A DNA stretch of 14,683 nucleotides, taken from contig JAUVIT010000007.1 of assembly GCA_030592605.1 (NCBI GenBank), forward strand, positions 1 through 14,683, written 5' to 3'. The stretch comes from Bacteroidota bacterium. Its GTDB lineage: Bacteria > Bacteroidota > Bacteroidia > Bacteroidales > GCA-2748055. The translations under genes were made by a program, and so were the position numbers. Below, piece after piece: positions 1-8,073 of this stretch (positions within the stretch are counted from its first letter, which is position 1; each line of letters starts with the position of its first letter). Below the pieces are notes generated by a model, which was not told where the DNA came from, did not search any database, and worked only from the letters and a program-made list of their open reading frames with translations.

Positions 1-195
1 CCAAATCTAACCTGTAACTATACAGAGGCGGTAGATGCAGATCTGATTGCCATCATGTCCAGCGCCATTGATAAATGGAATGTTTTTCTCGGTAGTTATG
101 CGCAGCAAATGCTTAAAACAGCCACAGTACCTCTGCTGAGTATCACACCAAGAGAGAAACAGATACCGGCAGGATTCAGCACTATTGGAGGATAG
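1..195 (+). CDS. Universal stress protein, UspA family (3' end only)
   Basis: The first 195 bases read in frame 1 as 64 codons ending in TAG; the 5' part lies outside the window. The residues fit the C-terminal end of a UspA-type domain: an ADLIAIMSS strand, then GSYAQQMLKTATVPLLSI, which corresponds to the family pattern of a glycine/serine phosphate-contact loop, a helix and a final strand with 'P(V/L)L(S/V)I'. USP domains are small cytoplasmic alpha/beta nucleotide-binding folds linked to stress survival; the ligand here cannot be judged from the fragment. It runs straight into the kinase in the same reading frame, separated by the stop and a short open stretch, so the two are probably cotranscribed. 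The family call is fairly safe, but the size of the full protein is unknown. Confidence 0.72.
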   Translation, partial: PNLTCNYTEAVDADLIAIMSSAIDKWNVFLGSYAQQMLKTATVPLLSITPREKQIPAGFSTIGG

Positions 196-258
196 GTAAT
201 AGCCAAGCACATAGAACATACAGACGATAGCACAGGTTCACAGTTAAAAGCGCTGTTG
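187..258 (+). promoter_or_regulatory. Likely ribosome-binding site and in-frame 5' extension of the kinase
   Basis: GGAGGA at 187-192 is a strong Shine-Dalgarno-like sequence, placed over the stress-protein stop (TAG 193-195). In the kinase frame the codons from 196 to 255 are all sense. The codon 6 bases after GGAGGA is ATA (199), followed by GCC AAG CAC; with ATG there, it would give a normal-looking N-terminus MAKHIEHTDD leading into SQLKALLESLPFATW, the usual lead-in helix of a PAS domain. No ATG or GTG exists in this frame between 196 and 256; only CTG253 and TTG256 are standard alternatives, and neither has a visible ribosome-binding site. I infer that translation starts at or near 199, by AUA initiation or because the base is a mutation or sequence error. 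Confidence 0.45.
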
Positions 259-2118
259 GAATCTCTGCCTTTTGCCACCTGGTTTAAGGATGAGAATGGT
301 AAGTTTATCCGGGTGAATGAAGTGTTTTTGGCTACGATGGGAAAAGAGCTTTCTCAAGTCATTGGCAGGAGCGACAGCGAAGTATTTGACCGGGCGGAAG
401 CCCGGCAAATGGAGGAGGGGGAGCGCGAAGTCCATCTTACCGGGAAAATCAGCGAACTTACTTACTCAAAAGAGAAGAGGATCATTAAAACCGTTCATTT
501 CCCGGTTAGAGATGAGCAAGGAGAGATTTCGGGAACAGGTGGATATCGGGAGGATGTTACCAATCTTACTGACTCTTTGCAGGCTCTACACCGGGAGAGA
601 GAGACACTGGAAGTCCTCCTGGAGACCATGCCTTTCTGTATATTTTTTACAGACAGGCACCACCGCTATATCCGGGTGAACAGGATGATGGCAAAACTAC
701 TCAGGGTTTCCGGATCAGAAGAGGCCGCAGGCAAAACCAATAAAGTGTTTTTTACCAAGCGGGTGGCCCGGAAAATGATAGAAGAAGATCGCACCATCCT
801 GGAAACAGGAGATCCTATAGTCAACAAAATCATCTATTTCGAAGATGATGGAGTTGAGGGATTCTGGATGGAGAAGAATAAGATTCCCATCAGGGATGAA
901 AGGGGAGTGATCACCATGATCATGGGGATCTTTAAGGATGTTTCGGACTTGATGCGAATTGAAAATGAGCTGAAGGAGGCAAGGGACAGGGCAGAAGAGT
1001 CGGACCGATTGAAGACTTCCTTTTTAGCCAACATGTCGCACGAAATCAGGACCCCTATGAATGGCATTATTGGCTTTGCCAACCTGCTGAGGGATCCTGG
1101 GCTGCCTGAAGATAAAAAAGATCTCTTCCTGAAGCATATCGATCACTCTTCCAATCAATTGTTGAACATCATTGATGATATTATTGATATTTCAAAGATC
1201 GAATCGGGACAACTTAAAATTTCAAACAAACCGGTCCGAATCAATGAAATACTCGACGAGATTTATTCCTCATTTTTTCACCGCATCAGGGGCGATGCTC
1301 CCGGGCAGAAGCTGGTAGACTTCAAGCTGAGGAAGGGGAATGATTCGAACGATTTTACCATTGTGACGGATGATTTCAGGTTGAGCCAGATCTTCAACAA
1401 CCTCATCGGCAATGCCATCAAGTTTACAAAAGAAGGACACATAACCTTTGGTTATAAGCTGAAGAATAAGCGGCATGTGGAGTTCTTTGTAAGCGATAGC
1501 GGTATTGGGATCCCCAATAACAAGAAAAAAATAATTTTTGACAGGTTTGGACAGGTGAACCAGGAGCGCTCACTTCAACCCTCGGGGACCGGACTTGGAT
1601 TACCCATATCCAAGAGCCTGGTAGATCTGATGGGAGGTGAGATGTGGGTGGAATCTGACATGGGTAAAGGAAGCACATTTTATTTTACCCTTCCTCTGGT
1701 GCTTAAAGAGCCTGTAGAGGAATCCAGGATTCTGATATCCAATAAAACATATAACTGGAGTAATAAGCATATCCTGGTAGCGGAGGATGAGGAGTTAAAC
1801 TGGCTCTTTGTTAGAGAAATGTTAAGGCAGACCGGAGCCACAATCCACAGGGCAAGGAACGGACGTGAAGTGGTTAGTCTGGCAAAAAAGCTCGTTCCGG
1901 ATGCCATTTTGATGGATATCAAAATGCCCGAATTGAGCGGCATTGATGCGGCCAGGCTTATCAGGAAATTTAATAGTTCGGTTCCTATTATCGCACAAAC
2001 AGCGTTTGTGATGGCAGAGGAAAAGGAGGAGAGCCTCCGGGCCGGATGCAATCATTTTGTTACCAAACCGCTGGACAGGACCACAATTATGGAATTTATT
2101 GACAGCTATTTCAGATGA
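256..2118 (+). CDS. Hybrid sensor histidine kinase: PAS-PAS-HisKA-HATPase-REC
   Basis: 620 residues from TTG256. Domains in order: PAS 1 (about 2-105, ESLPFATWFKDENGKFIRVN), PAS 2 (about 115-232), a charged coiled linker (235-253), HisKA with H-box FLANMSHEIRTP (phospho-acceptor His262), HATPase_c with N-box NNLIGNAIKF (381-390), G1 DSGIGIP (414-420) and G2 GTGLGLP (444-450), then a receiver (about 504-620) with acidic pocket Glu510/Asp511/Glu512, phospho-acceptor Asp554 in LMDIKMPELSG, Thr582 and Lys604. All catalytic residues are present. There is no transmembrane segment, so it should sense a cytoplasmic signal through the PAS domains; no haem or flavin ligand can be named. No output regulator is adjacent, so the phosphate target is unknown. 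The start is doubtful: TTG256 would begin inside the first PAS helix, and the frame stays open back to 196. It overlaps ispD by 4 bases. Confidence 0.93.
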   Translation: MESLPFATWFKDENGKFIRVNEVFLATMGKELSQVIGRSDSEVFDRAEARQMEEGEREVHLTGKISELTYSKEKRIIKTVHFPVRDEQGEISGTGGYREDVTNLTDSLQALHRERETLEVLLETMPFCIFFTDRHHRYIRVNRMMAKLLRVSGSEEAAGKTNKVFFTKRVARKMIEEDRTILETGDPIVNKIIYFEDDGVEGFWMEKNKIPIRDERGVITMIMGIFKDVSDLMRIENELKEARDRAEESDRLKTSFLANMSHEIRTPMNGIIGFANLLRDPGLPEDKKDLFLKHIDHSSNQLLNIIDDIIDISKIESGQLKISNKPVRINEILDEIYSSFFHRIRGDAPGQKLVDFKLRKGNDSNDFTIVTDDFRLSQIFNNLIGNAIKFTKEGHITFGYKLKNKRHVEFFVSDSGIGIPNNKKKIIFDRFGQVNQERSLQPSGTGLGLPISKSLVDLMGGEMWVESDMGKGSTFYFTLPLVLKEPVEESRILISNKTYNWSNKHILVAEDEELNWLFVREMLRQTGATIHRARNGREVVSLAKKLVPDAILMDIKMPELSGIDAARLIRKFNSSVPIIAQTAFVMAEEKEESLRAGCNHFVTKPLDRTTIMEFIDSYFR

Positions 2119-2789
2119 GAAAGGCAGTCATTATAGTGGCGGCCGGATCGGGTAGCAGAATGGGCGGGGAGCTTCCAAAACAATATCTTGAGCTCCAGGA
2201 TAAGCCCATACTTATTCATACCCTTGAAAGATTTCTAAGCTTCGATCCGGAAATGAAAGTTGTGGTGGTGCTGGCCCCCGCACACAGAGAATTGTGGGAC
2301 CGGATGGCAGCATCATATGAGATAGCCAGGGGGCTTACTCTGGCTCTGGGGGGAGCAAGCCGTTACGAATCTGTAAAAAACGGATTGACTCATGTCGATC
2401 AGGCATCCCTGGTTGGAATTCACGATGCCGTCAGACCCCTGGTAAGTCAGGATACCCTGACCCGTTGTTACGATGCAGCTCTTCGTAAAGGAAGCGGAAT
2501 ACCTGTAATAGAGATGGACGAATCGGTGCGGAAGCTGGATCGGCAGGGAGGCTCTTCGCACATGGTTCGCTCCAGCTTGAAACGGGTACAAGCTCCGCAG
2601 GCATTTAGATCAGAACGGATCAAACAGGCATATCAACAGCCATATACTAATATATTTACTGATGATGCCTCCGTCTATGAGACGGTTTATGGAGCGCCCA
2701 CACTTGTGGAGGGCAACCGGGAAAACATTAAGATTACTACCCCTACCGATATGAATCTGGCTCAGTTACTTATTGATTCTCTTGAGTGA
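2115..2789 (+). CDS. ispD: 2-C-methyl-D-erythritol 4-phosphate cytidylyltransferase
   Basis: 224 residues, the normal IspD length. It catalyses CTP + 2-C-methyl-D-erythritol 4-phosphate to CDP-methylerythritol plus diphosphate, the third step of the MEP isoprenoid pathway, in the cytoplasm. Visible motifs: the N-terminal nucleotide-binding loop AAGSGSRMGGELPKQY (9-24, with Arg15 and Lys22), ALGGASRYESVKNGL (77-91), GIHDAVRPLVS (101-111, with the metal/CTP-site Asp104), VQAPQAF (158-164), FTDDASVYE (181-189), and EGNRENIKITTPTDM (199-213) with the conserved C-terminal Lys206. The start ATG overlaps the kinase TGA (ATGA at 2115-2118), so translation is probably coupled to the kinase. IspF is not fused and is not in the window. 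The 3' end overlaps the convergent GIN-domain gene by 20 bases. Confidence 0.96.
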   Translation: MRKAVIIVAAGSGSRMGGELPKQYLELQDKPILIHTLERFLSFDPEMKVVVVLAPAHRELWDRMAASYEIARGLTLALGGASRYESVKNGLTHVDQASLVGIHDAVRPLVSQDTLTRCYDAALRKGSGIPVIEMDESVRKLDRQGGSSHMVRSSLKRVQAPQAFRSERIKQAYQQPYTNIFTDDASVYETVYGAPTLVEGNRENIKITTPTDMNLAQLLIDSLE

Positions 2790-3450
2790 TTTTTCCACCC
2801 GTGTTCTTTTTAAAGGTAGTGTGATCAGGCATACCCATATAACCCACAAAAGCACCGCTTGTTGAGGTGGCATTTAGATAGTCTGAAGTGTTAACCTTTA
2901 CCTGTGCACCCGTACCAGCTTTGACCCAGGTTTTTTTAGCTTCCAGCTCATAAGCCAGATAATTTCCCACGGTGTTGGCATGAATCGACTGGCTACGGGT
3001 GGACCCGCGTAAGATGATATCACTTCCTTGATTTAACCTGGCGCTAAGCGAATCAGCTTCAATGGCAAACTCGGCCTTTCCTCCGGTATCGGTCCTCAAG
3101 GTAAGTATGGAAGTAAGCAGAGTATCGGCCGATTGAACAACTGCACCCCGTGTGATTTCAAGACCAGATAAACTTTCCAGGTGTAGTTTGACCTGGATGG
3201 CAGGAGTTTTCTTTAGTTCCGTATTGACTTTCAGACTAAGTATGCCATCACTCCATTGGATCTTCAGCTGCTCAGGAACGGTGTCTCCCACGAATTCTAA
3301 CTGAGTTTTATCGGAGAATACCAGTTCCAGGTGGATGTTGCCTTGAATATCCAGCGTTTTGAAAGGAATTTTGGCGGGTAGAATATAGCTCTGTGCGTTA
3401 ATGCTTTGGAAGGAAAAGCAAAGTATAAAAAACATGAATAATGTTCTCAT
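2770..3450 (-). CDS. Secreted GIN-domain (DUF2807) protein
   Basis: About 226 residues from ATG3450; ATG3459 would add three. The N-terminus MRTLFMFFILCFSFQSINAQ is a Sec signal peptide with likely cleavage after Ala19 (NAQS). The mature part is a run of short beta strands with serine, threonine and glycine turns (SGLEITRGAVVQSADTLL, LNQGSDIILRGSTRSQSI, AGTGAQVKVNTSDYLNATST) ending in a GG-rich tail, the pattern of the putative auto-transporter adhesin head GIN domain, a right-handed beta-helix-like fold common in Bacteroidota. The molecular role is not known. I prefer ATG3450 because a TACTTTTG box at 3475-3468 would place the transcript start only a few bases before 3459. It is divergent from the Omp85 gene and convergent with ispD. 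There is no lipobox, so it is probably periplasmic or exported. Confidence 0.82.
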   Translation of the reverse strand: MRTLFMFFILCFSFQSINAQSYILPAKIPFKTLDIQGNIHLELVFSDKTQLEFVGDTVPEQLKIQWSDGILSLKVNTELKKTPAIQVKLHLESLSGLEITRGAVVQSADTLLTSILTLRTDTGGKAEFAIEADSLSARLNQGSDIILRGSTRSQSIHANTVGNYLAYELEAKKTWVKAGTGAQVKVNTSDYLNATSTSGAFVGYMGMPDHTTFKKNTGGKITQENQ

Positions 3451-3467
3451 AAGGCCCATTTTATCTA

Positions 3468-3475
3468 CAAAAGTA
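3468..3475 (-). promoter_or_regulatory. Candidate Bacteroidota -7 box for the GIN gene
   Basis: The minus strand reads TACTTTTG, an exact match to the Bacteroidota -7 consensus TAnnTTTG, 18 bases before ATG3450. About 20 bases upstream I see no clear TTTG -33 element, so the call rests on one half of the promoter and its position in the short divergent gap. The A/T-rich stretch 3476-3495 would be its spacer. Confidence 0.35.
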
Positions 3476-3510
3476 CGTTTAAATTATTTATTACCTTGCA
3501 TCCCTTGAGC

Positions 3511-4941
3511 ATGGTACAAATGGCAAAGGCAATAAAATTTTTAGTAGTTTGTTTTCTGCTGTGTCATGTAACAGAGGCAGTATCGCAGGATTCTCTGGTG
3601 ATTTCCGACGACAAGCTGGTCATTCACGACATTCTGATCAGCGGCAACAAGATTACCCATGAATCTGTGATACTGAGAGAATTGATTTTTTCACCCGGCG
3701 ATACTGTGTTTAAAATGCAGCTGATACCCTCACTGCAAAGGAGCAGGGAAAATCTGCTGAACCTGTCTATTTTCAATTTTGTTTTTCTTAATGTTAAGCA
3801 CCTGGGAGACAACGTGATCGATGTGACTGTTGAAGTTACAGAGCGTTGGTATATCTGGCCCATTCCCATACTGGAATATGCTGACAGGAATTTCAGCACC
3901 TTTCTTGAAAACAGAGATTGGGATAAGATTAACTATGGGGCCTGGTTGAAATGGAATAATTTTAGGGGAAGAAACGAACTGCTTACAGCAAAAATCAGAC
4001 TGGGGTATGTAAAAGAATATGCTTTAGCCTATTCCAAACCCAATCTGGGCAAAAATCAACGCCATGGGATTTCGGCCGGTTTCAATGTCAATCAACAGAA
4101 CGAAGTGTATATTTCTACGCAAAATAACCAGCCAGTGGAATACGAACCCCTGGACATTCCGGCACAGGTCCGGCTGAACACTTCTTTTAAATATACATAC
4201 AGGAGAAAGTATTATGCTTCACACTTTCTCAGATTGGACTATTATGACTACCAGGTATCGGATTCTGTGGCCATTGTGAATAGCAACTATCTGGGTGGCG
4301 GCTCTACCAGGCAAAACTTTTTCCTGCTTACCTACCAGTTCAATTATGATGTTCGTGACTCCAGGGTGTATCCCCTGGAGGGATATAATGTGAGGTTCAA
4401 AGCCGAACAATATGGTCTGGGCCTAATTCCTGATTTTGATTCTCCGACCTTTCGATTGACCGGCATCCTGATGTATCATCAGAAAATTGTGAATCGGCTC
4501 TATTTTTATAATGCTACAAAAGCGAGGTTCTCCACCGAGAAGGTCTTGCCCCACTTTCTGAATAAGGGTCTGGGCTACAATGAGAATCTACGTGGCTATG
4601 AACCCTATGTGATTGATGGATCAGATTATGTGATATCAATGTATAATTTGAAGGTGCAGGTGGTGAAGCCAAATAGCTATACCATCCCCTTCATTGGGAT
4701 GGAGCAGTTCAACAAGATACATTATGCTGTTTATGTCAATCTGTTTGCTGATTTTGGCTATGTAAACAACGATTTTCCCAATCCAACCAACACCATGGTG
4801 AATACCTGGCAGTTTTCCGCCGGGGCCGGGATTGACATGATCACTTATTATGACAAAGTTTTGAGCATCTATTATGCTATCAATCGCTATGGAGAGCATG
4901 GCTTTTTCTTCCAGCTGGAGACTCCTTTTGCCAGGTGGTAA
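3511..4941 (+). CDS. Omp85/BamA-family outer-membrane protein with one POTRA domain
   Basis: 476 residues from ATG3511 (ATG3520 or TTG3496 are alternatives). A signal peptide with hydrophobic core FLVVCFLLCHVTEAV is followed by a single POTRA-like domain (about 35-115): LVIHDILISGNKITHESVI, a helix region with SRENLLNLSIFNFV, and a closing strand VIDVTVEVTERWYIWPIP. The remaining ~360 residues alternate aromatic and polar residues as in a 16-strand barrel. LRGYE at about 360-364 matches the (V/L)RG(F/Y) lid-loop motif of Omp85 barrels, and FNYDVRDSRVYPLEGYNVRF is the usual D15/surface-antigen strand pair. It ends in Trp, an aromatic C-terminus as expected of outer-membrane barrels. BamA itself normally has five POTRAs, so this is a smaller paralogue; whether it inserts proteins, exports a partner or moves lipid is unknown. 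It is convergent with ispG (14-base gap). Confidence 0.88.
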   Translation: MVQMAKAIKFLVVCFLLCHVTEAVSQDSLVISDDKLVIHDILISGNKITHESVILRELIFSPGDTVFKMQLIPSLQRSRENLLNLSIFNFVFLNVKHLGDNVIDVTVEVTERWYIWPIPILEYADRNFSTFLENRDWDKINYGAWLKWNNFRGRNELLTAKIRLGYVKEYALAYSKPNLGKNQRHGISAGFNVNQQNEVYISTQNNQPVEYEPLDIPAQVRLNTSFKYTYRRKYYASHFLRLDYYDYQVSDSVAIVNSNYLGGGSTRQNFFLLTYQFNYDVRDSRVYPLEGYNVRFKAEQYGLGLIPDFDSPTFRLTGILMYHQKIVNRLYFYNATKARFSTEKVLPHFLNKGLGYNENLRGYEPYVIDGSDYVISMYNLKVQVVKPNSYTIPFIGMEQFNKIHYAVYVNLFADFGYVNNDFPNPTNTMVNTWQFSAGAGIDMITYYDKVLSIYYAINRYGEHGFFFQLETPFARW

Positions 4942-4955
4942 AACTTTGAACGGGA

Positions 4956-6560
4956 TCAGGGATCGATCCAGTCTCCCTCACTTTTAACCAGCTTGATCAA
5001 AGCTTCCAGGGCCTCTTTTTCGGGGATGTTTCTAATCCTTGCCTCCCTGCCCTTATAGATACTTACCCTGCCCTGCCCGGCTCCCACGTAACCATAGTCA
5101 GCATCGGCCATTTCCCCGGGACCATTGACGATACAGCCCATCACCCCGATCTTTAGTGTGGTAAGATGAGAGGTGGCACTACGGATCTCCTTCAATCTGG
5201 TAAGGATATCAAAATGGGTGCGTCCGCAGGAGGGACATGCAATATATTCCGTTTTTGTGATTCGTGCACCTGCTGCCTGCAGGATGTTGAGAATGGTTTC
5301 ATTGATCAGCGATTGAGTCAAATGTGGATTCTCCACCCATATACCATCCAACATGCCATCAACCAGTAATGCGCCCAGCTCGCCGGCCAGTTGAATCTGA
5401 AATTGATCGGGATCTAAGGTGTCTGAAGAGGTTTTGAAAAGGATGGGTGCATTCGCATTGGCAGCACAAAAATGATTCAACCTGGCTTTAACCTCCTGGA
5501 TGCTGTTTGTACCCTTTTCAACAAGTAATGTTTTTTCGCCCGACTCCAATGCTTGTGGCTCCTTCACCCATGCATCGTATTGAACAATTAAGCCATTCAG
5601 AGTAGCGGGTTTCAGATCCACAGTCGGATCGGGAGGTTCTGAGGAAATAATTTTTACCCTGCCCCCCTTTCCCAATCCTGAAACAGAAAGCGATTTTCTT
5701 CTGGAAAAACTGAAAGGATCCCAGGCCAGTCCCTTAAAGGGGTGATAGGGCAATGCCTTTGGTTTTGGAAAAAGAGATATAATCTGTGCAGCTACGGGCA
5801 ACTCGATTTCAGGAGGCTCTGTAAGAGAAACCCGAATGGTATCACCCATGGCTTCCAGAAGCAGAGGGGCCATCCCAACTACAGATTTTATTCGTCCTTC
5901 AGGACCATCGCCCGCTTCGGTAACACCCAAGTGAAGCGGGTAGGCCATATCCTCCAGCTTCATCTGATGTGTCAGCAGGCGCACAGATTGCACCATTACT
6001 CTTGGATTGCTGGATTTCATGGATACAACCACCTTTTCAAAGGATTCGGTTTTACAGATACGTAAGAAGGTCATGGCCGATTCCACCATCCCTGCAGGAG
6101 TATCTCCATATTGGTTTAGAATGGATTCGTCCAGTGAACCATGGTTTACACCTATGCGAATAGCAGTTCCCTCTTCCCGGCATTTTTTGAGCAAGGCCGG
6201 CAGCAGAACATCTACCGTCCCGCCCTTCAGATAATTTCCCGGATTAATTCTGATCTTGTCGCATAAGCCGGCAGCCTCCAGGGCCAATCCGGGTTTAAAA
6301 TGGATATCAGCCACCACCGGTACCCGGTATCCTTTCTCATGCAATTTTCCCCGTATTTTTCCCAGATTTTCCACTTCACGCTTTCCCTGGGTGGTAAGCC
6401 TGACCAGCTCTGCCCCGGCCTCTATCATCCGAACACACTGATCTACTGATGCTTGTACATCATTGGTGTCGGTGCTGGTCATGGATTGAATCCTGACAGG
6501 ATTGTCGCCCCCAAGATGGAGAGAGTTAATGATAATGGGATGTGAGCGGTAGAGTTCCAT
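4956..6560 (-). CDS. ispG: 4-hydroxy-3-methylbut-2-en-1-yl diphosphate synthase (IspG/GcpE), three-domain type
   Basis: 534 residues. IspG reductively converts 2-C-methylerythritol 2,4-cyclodiphosphate to HMBPP, the penultimate step of the MEP pathway, with a [4Fe-4S] cluster. The N-terminal TIM barrel (1-255) shows RIQSMTSTDTNDVQAS, PVVADIHFKPGLALEAA, KIRINPGNY, GVNHGSLDE and HLGVTEAGDGPEGRIKS. The C-terminal iron-sulfur domain (about 435-534) has CPSCGRTHFD (Cys442, Cys445) and GVMGCIVNGPGEMADADYGY (Cys476, Glu483), so all three cluster cysteines and the fourth ligand Glu are intact. Residues ~256-430 form the extra central domain found in Bacteroidota, chlamydial and plant enzymes; it is about 175 residues here, shorter than the large forms of 600 or more residues I know from Bacteroides. 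It follows cysS by 4 bases in the same direction and is very probably cotranscribed and translationally coupled with it. Confidence 0.97.
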   Translation of the reverse strand: MELYRSHPIIINSLHLGGDNPVRIQSMTSTDTNDVQASVDQCVRMIEAGAELVRLTTQGKREVENLGKIRGKLHEKGYRVPVVADIHFKPGLALEAAGLCDKIRINPGNYLKGGTVDVLLPALLKKCREEGTAIRIGVNHGSLDESILNQYGDTPAGMVESAMTFLRICKTESFEKVVVSMKSSNPRVMVQSVRLLTHQMKLEDMAYPLHLGVTEAGDGPEGRIKSVVGMAPLLLEAMGDTIRVSLTEPPEIELPVAAQIISLFPKPKALPYHPFKGLAWDPFSFSRRKSLSVSGLGKGGRVKIISSEPPDPTVDLKPATLNGLIVQYDAWVKEPQALESGEKTLLVEKGTNSIQEVKARLNHFCAANANAPILFKTSSDTLDPDQFQIQLAGELGALLVDGMLDGIWVENPHLTQSLINETILNILQAAGARITKTEYIACPSCGRTHFDILTRLKEIRSATSHLTTLKIGVMGCIVNGPGEMADADYGYVGAGQGRVSIYKGREARIRNIPEKEALEALIKLVKSEGDWIDP

Positions 6561-6564
6561 ACCA

Positions 6565-8034
6565 CTAAGAAATTTCCCAGTCGGCCCCGTCTTTCCGGTC
6601 TTTTATGTTGATACCCAGATCAGTAAGCTCGTTCCGGATACGGTCTGCAGTTTCAAAGTCGCGACTGGATTTGGCAGCGCTTCTTAATTGCAGGATCATC
6701 TCAATCAGGTTGCCTGTAATCTCGGTTCCTTTCCCGGAAGCCTCCGGCAATTCCAAACCCAATACGGAGAAGACCCAGGAGTGGTAGAGCTTAGTCAGCT
6801 TTTCCAGATCTTCTGCAGAAATTGTTTCCTTTCCTTCGGCCAGCTTGTTGATCTGTGTAATACCGCTTAAGAGATGCCCCACCAGCATGGCAGTATTCAT
6901 ATCATCCTCCATGGCTTTGATACAACGGTCTGCCAGGGCATCAACATCCATAGAACTACTGCCTGATGCTTTAATATCGGCCAGTTTTGTCACAGCACTC
7001 AATAGCCGGTTTAATCCTTTTTCGGAGGCCTGCAGCGCTTCGTTGGAAAAATCAAGTGTGCTGCGGTAGTGTGCCTGCAGAATAAAGAAACGGATAACCA
7101 TGGGTCCGTAGGCTTGTTCCAGCACCGGGTGATCTCCTGCAAAGAGCTCATCCAGGGTGATAAAGTTCCCCAGTGAACGGCCCATTTTCTGACCGTTAAT
7201 AGTGATCATATTATTATGCATCCAGTATCGTACGGAGGGCTTGCCATAACCCGCTACATTCTGTGCAATTTCACACTCGTGGTGCGGAAAGAGCAGGTCC
7301 AGACCTCCTCCATGGATATCAAACTGCAGGCCCAGATACTTGGTGCTCATGGCCGAGCATTCCAGGTGCCAGCCAGGATAACCATCGCTCCATTTGGAAG
7401 GCCAGCGCATGATATGGGCAGGATCGGCCTTTTTCCACAGGGAGAAGTCCAGCGGATTTCTCTTTTCCGATTGTCCGTCCAGGCTTCTGGTATTGGATAG
7501 TAGATCCTCAACCTTCCTGCCCGAAAGCTGACCATAAGAATGCCTGGCGTTGTATGCATTTACATCGAAGTATACAGAACCGTTTACCTCGTAGGCGTAT
7601 CCTGCCTCCATGATCTTTCCAATCAGTTCCTGCTGCTCAATGATATGTCCGCTGGCCCTGGGCTCAATACTGGGATGCAAGACATTGAGGGAATCCATGT
7701 TCAGTCGGTAGCGATTCATATAGTGCTGTACCACCTCCATGGGCTCCAGGGATTCGAGCCTCGCTTTCTTCAGAACCTTATCCTCTCCTTCATCTGCATC
7801 ATCTTCCAGGTGCCCCACATCCGTAATATTACGCACATATCTCACCTTATAATCAAGGTAAAGGAGATATCTGTACAGCACATCAAAAGTGATGGCCTGA
7901 CGAGCATGACCCAGGTGGGCATCACCATAAACGGTGGGACCACAGGCATAGAGACCAACAAAGGGGGGATTGATGGGTTCAAAGCGCTCTTTCTTCCTGG
8001 TCAGGGTATTGTAAACAAATAAATTGTTGGTCAT
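6565..8034 (-). CDS. cysS: Cysteine--tRNA ligase
   Basis: 489 residues, close to the class I CysRS norm (461 in E. coli). It charges tRNA-Cys with cysteine using ATP. Signature motifs: [20 protein letters not shown] (29-48) with zinc ligand Cys31 and the HIGH equivalent HLGH (40-43), [10 protein letters not shown] (221-230) with Cys226, [20 protein letters not shown] (239-258) with His251 and Glu255 completing the zinc site, and KMGRSLGNF (283-291) as the KMSKS loop (here KMGRS). The C-terminal part is the DALR anticodon-binding region, ending [17 protein letters not shown]. It is first in a cysS-ispG unit. Its start ATG8034 lies about 30 bases downstream of a TAATTTTG box, and it is divergent from rnr. 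Nothing looks broken. Confidence 0.98.
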   Translation of the reverse strand: MTNNLFVYNTLTRKKERFEPINPPFVGLYACGPTVYGDAHLGHARQAITFDVLYRYLLYLDYKVRYVRNITDVGHLEDDADEGEDKVLKKARLESLEPMEVVQHYMNRYRLNMDSLNVLHPSIEPRASGHIIEQQELIGKIMEAGYAYEVNGSVYFDVNAYNARHSYGQLSGRKVEDLLSNTRSLDGQSEKRNPLDFSLWKKADPAHIMRWPSKWSDGYPGWHLECSAMSTKYLGLQFDIHGGGLDLLFPHHECEIAQNVAGYGKPSVRYWMHNNMITINGQKMGRSLGNFITLDELFAGDHPVLEQAYGPMVIRFFILQAHYRSTLDFSNEALQASEKGLNRLLSAVTKLADIKASGSSSMDVDALADRCIKAMEDDMNTAMLVGHLLSGITQINKLAEGKETISAEDLEKLTKLYHSWVFSVLGLELPEASGKGTEITGNLIEMILQLRSAAKSSRDFETADRIRNELTDLGINIKDRKDGADWEIS

Positions 8035-8065
8035 AACTATTGACTGATAAGCTGAATGATGGAAA

Positions 8066-8073
8066 CAAAATTA
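8066..8073 (-). promoter_or_regulatory. Candidate -7 box for cysS-ispG
   Basis: The minus strand reads TAATTTTG, an exact TAnnTTTG match, with its last base 31 bases before the cysS ATG, a normal leader distance. A good TTTG -33 element is not visible about 20 bases upstream. One base further along, the plus strand carries TAAATTTA (8075-8082), a one-mismatch match that could serve rnr, so the two divergent promoters would be nearly back to back. Confidence 0.38.

Noticed and set aside
4963..4972. GGATCGATCC palindrome near the convergent ends of the Omp85 gene and ispG
   Set aside because: It has no loop and no T-run, and it falls inside the last ispG codons; not a credible terminator.
7540..8022. 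160-codon open frame on the plus strand
   Set aside because: It is fully antisense to the catalytic part of cysS and shows no protein-like pattern.
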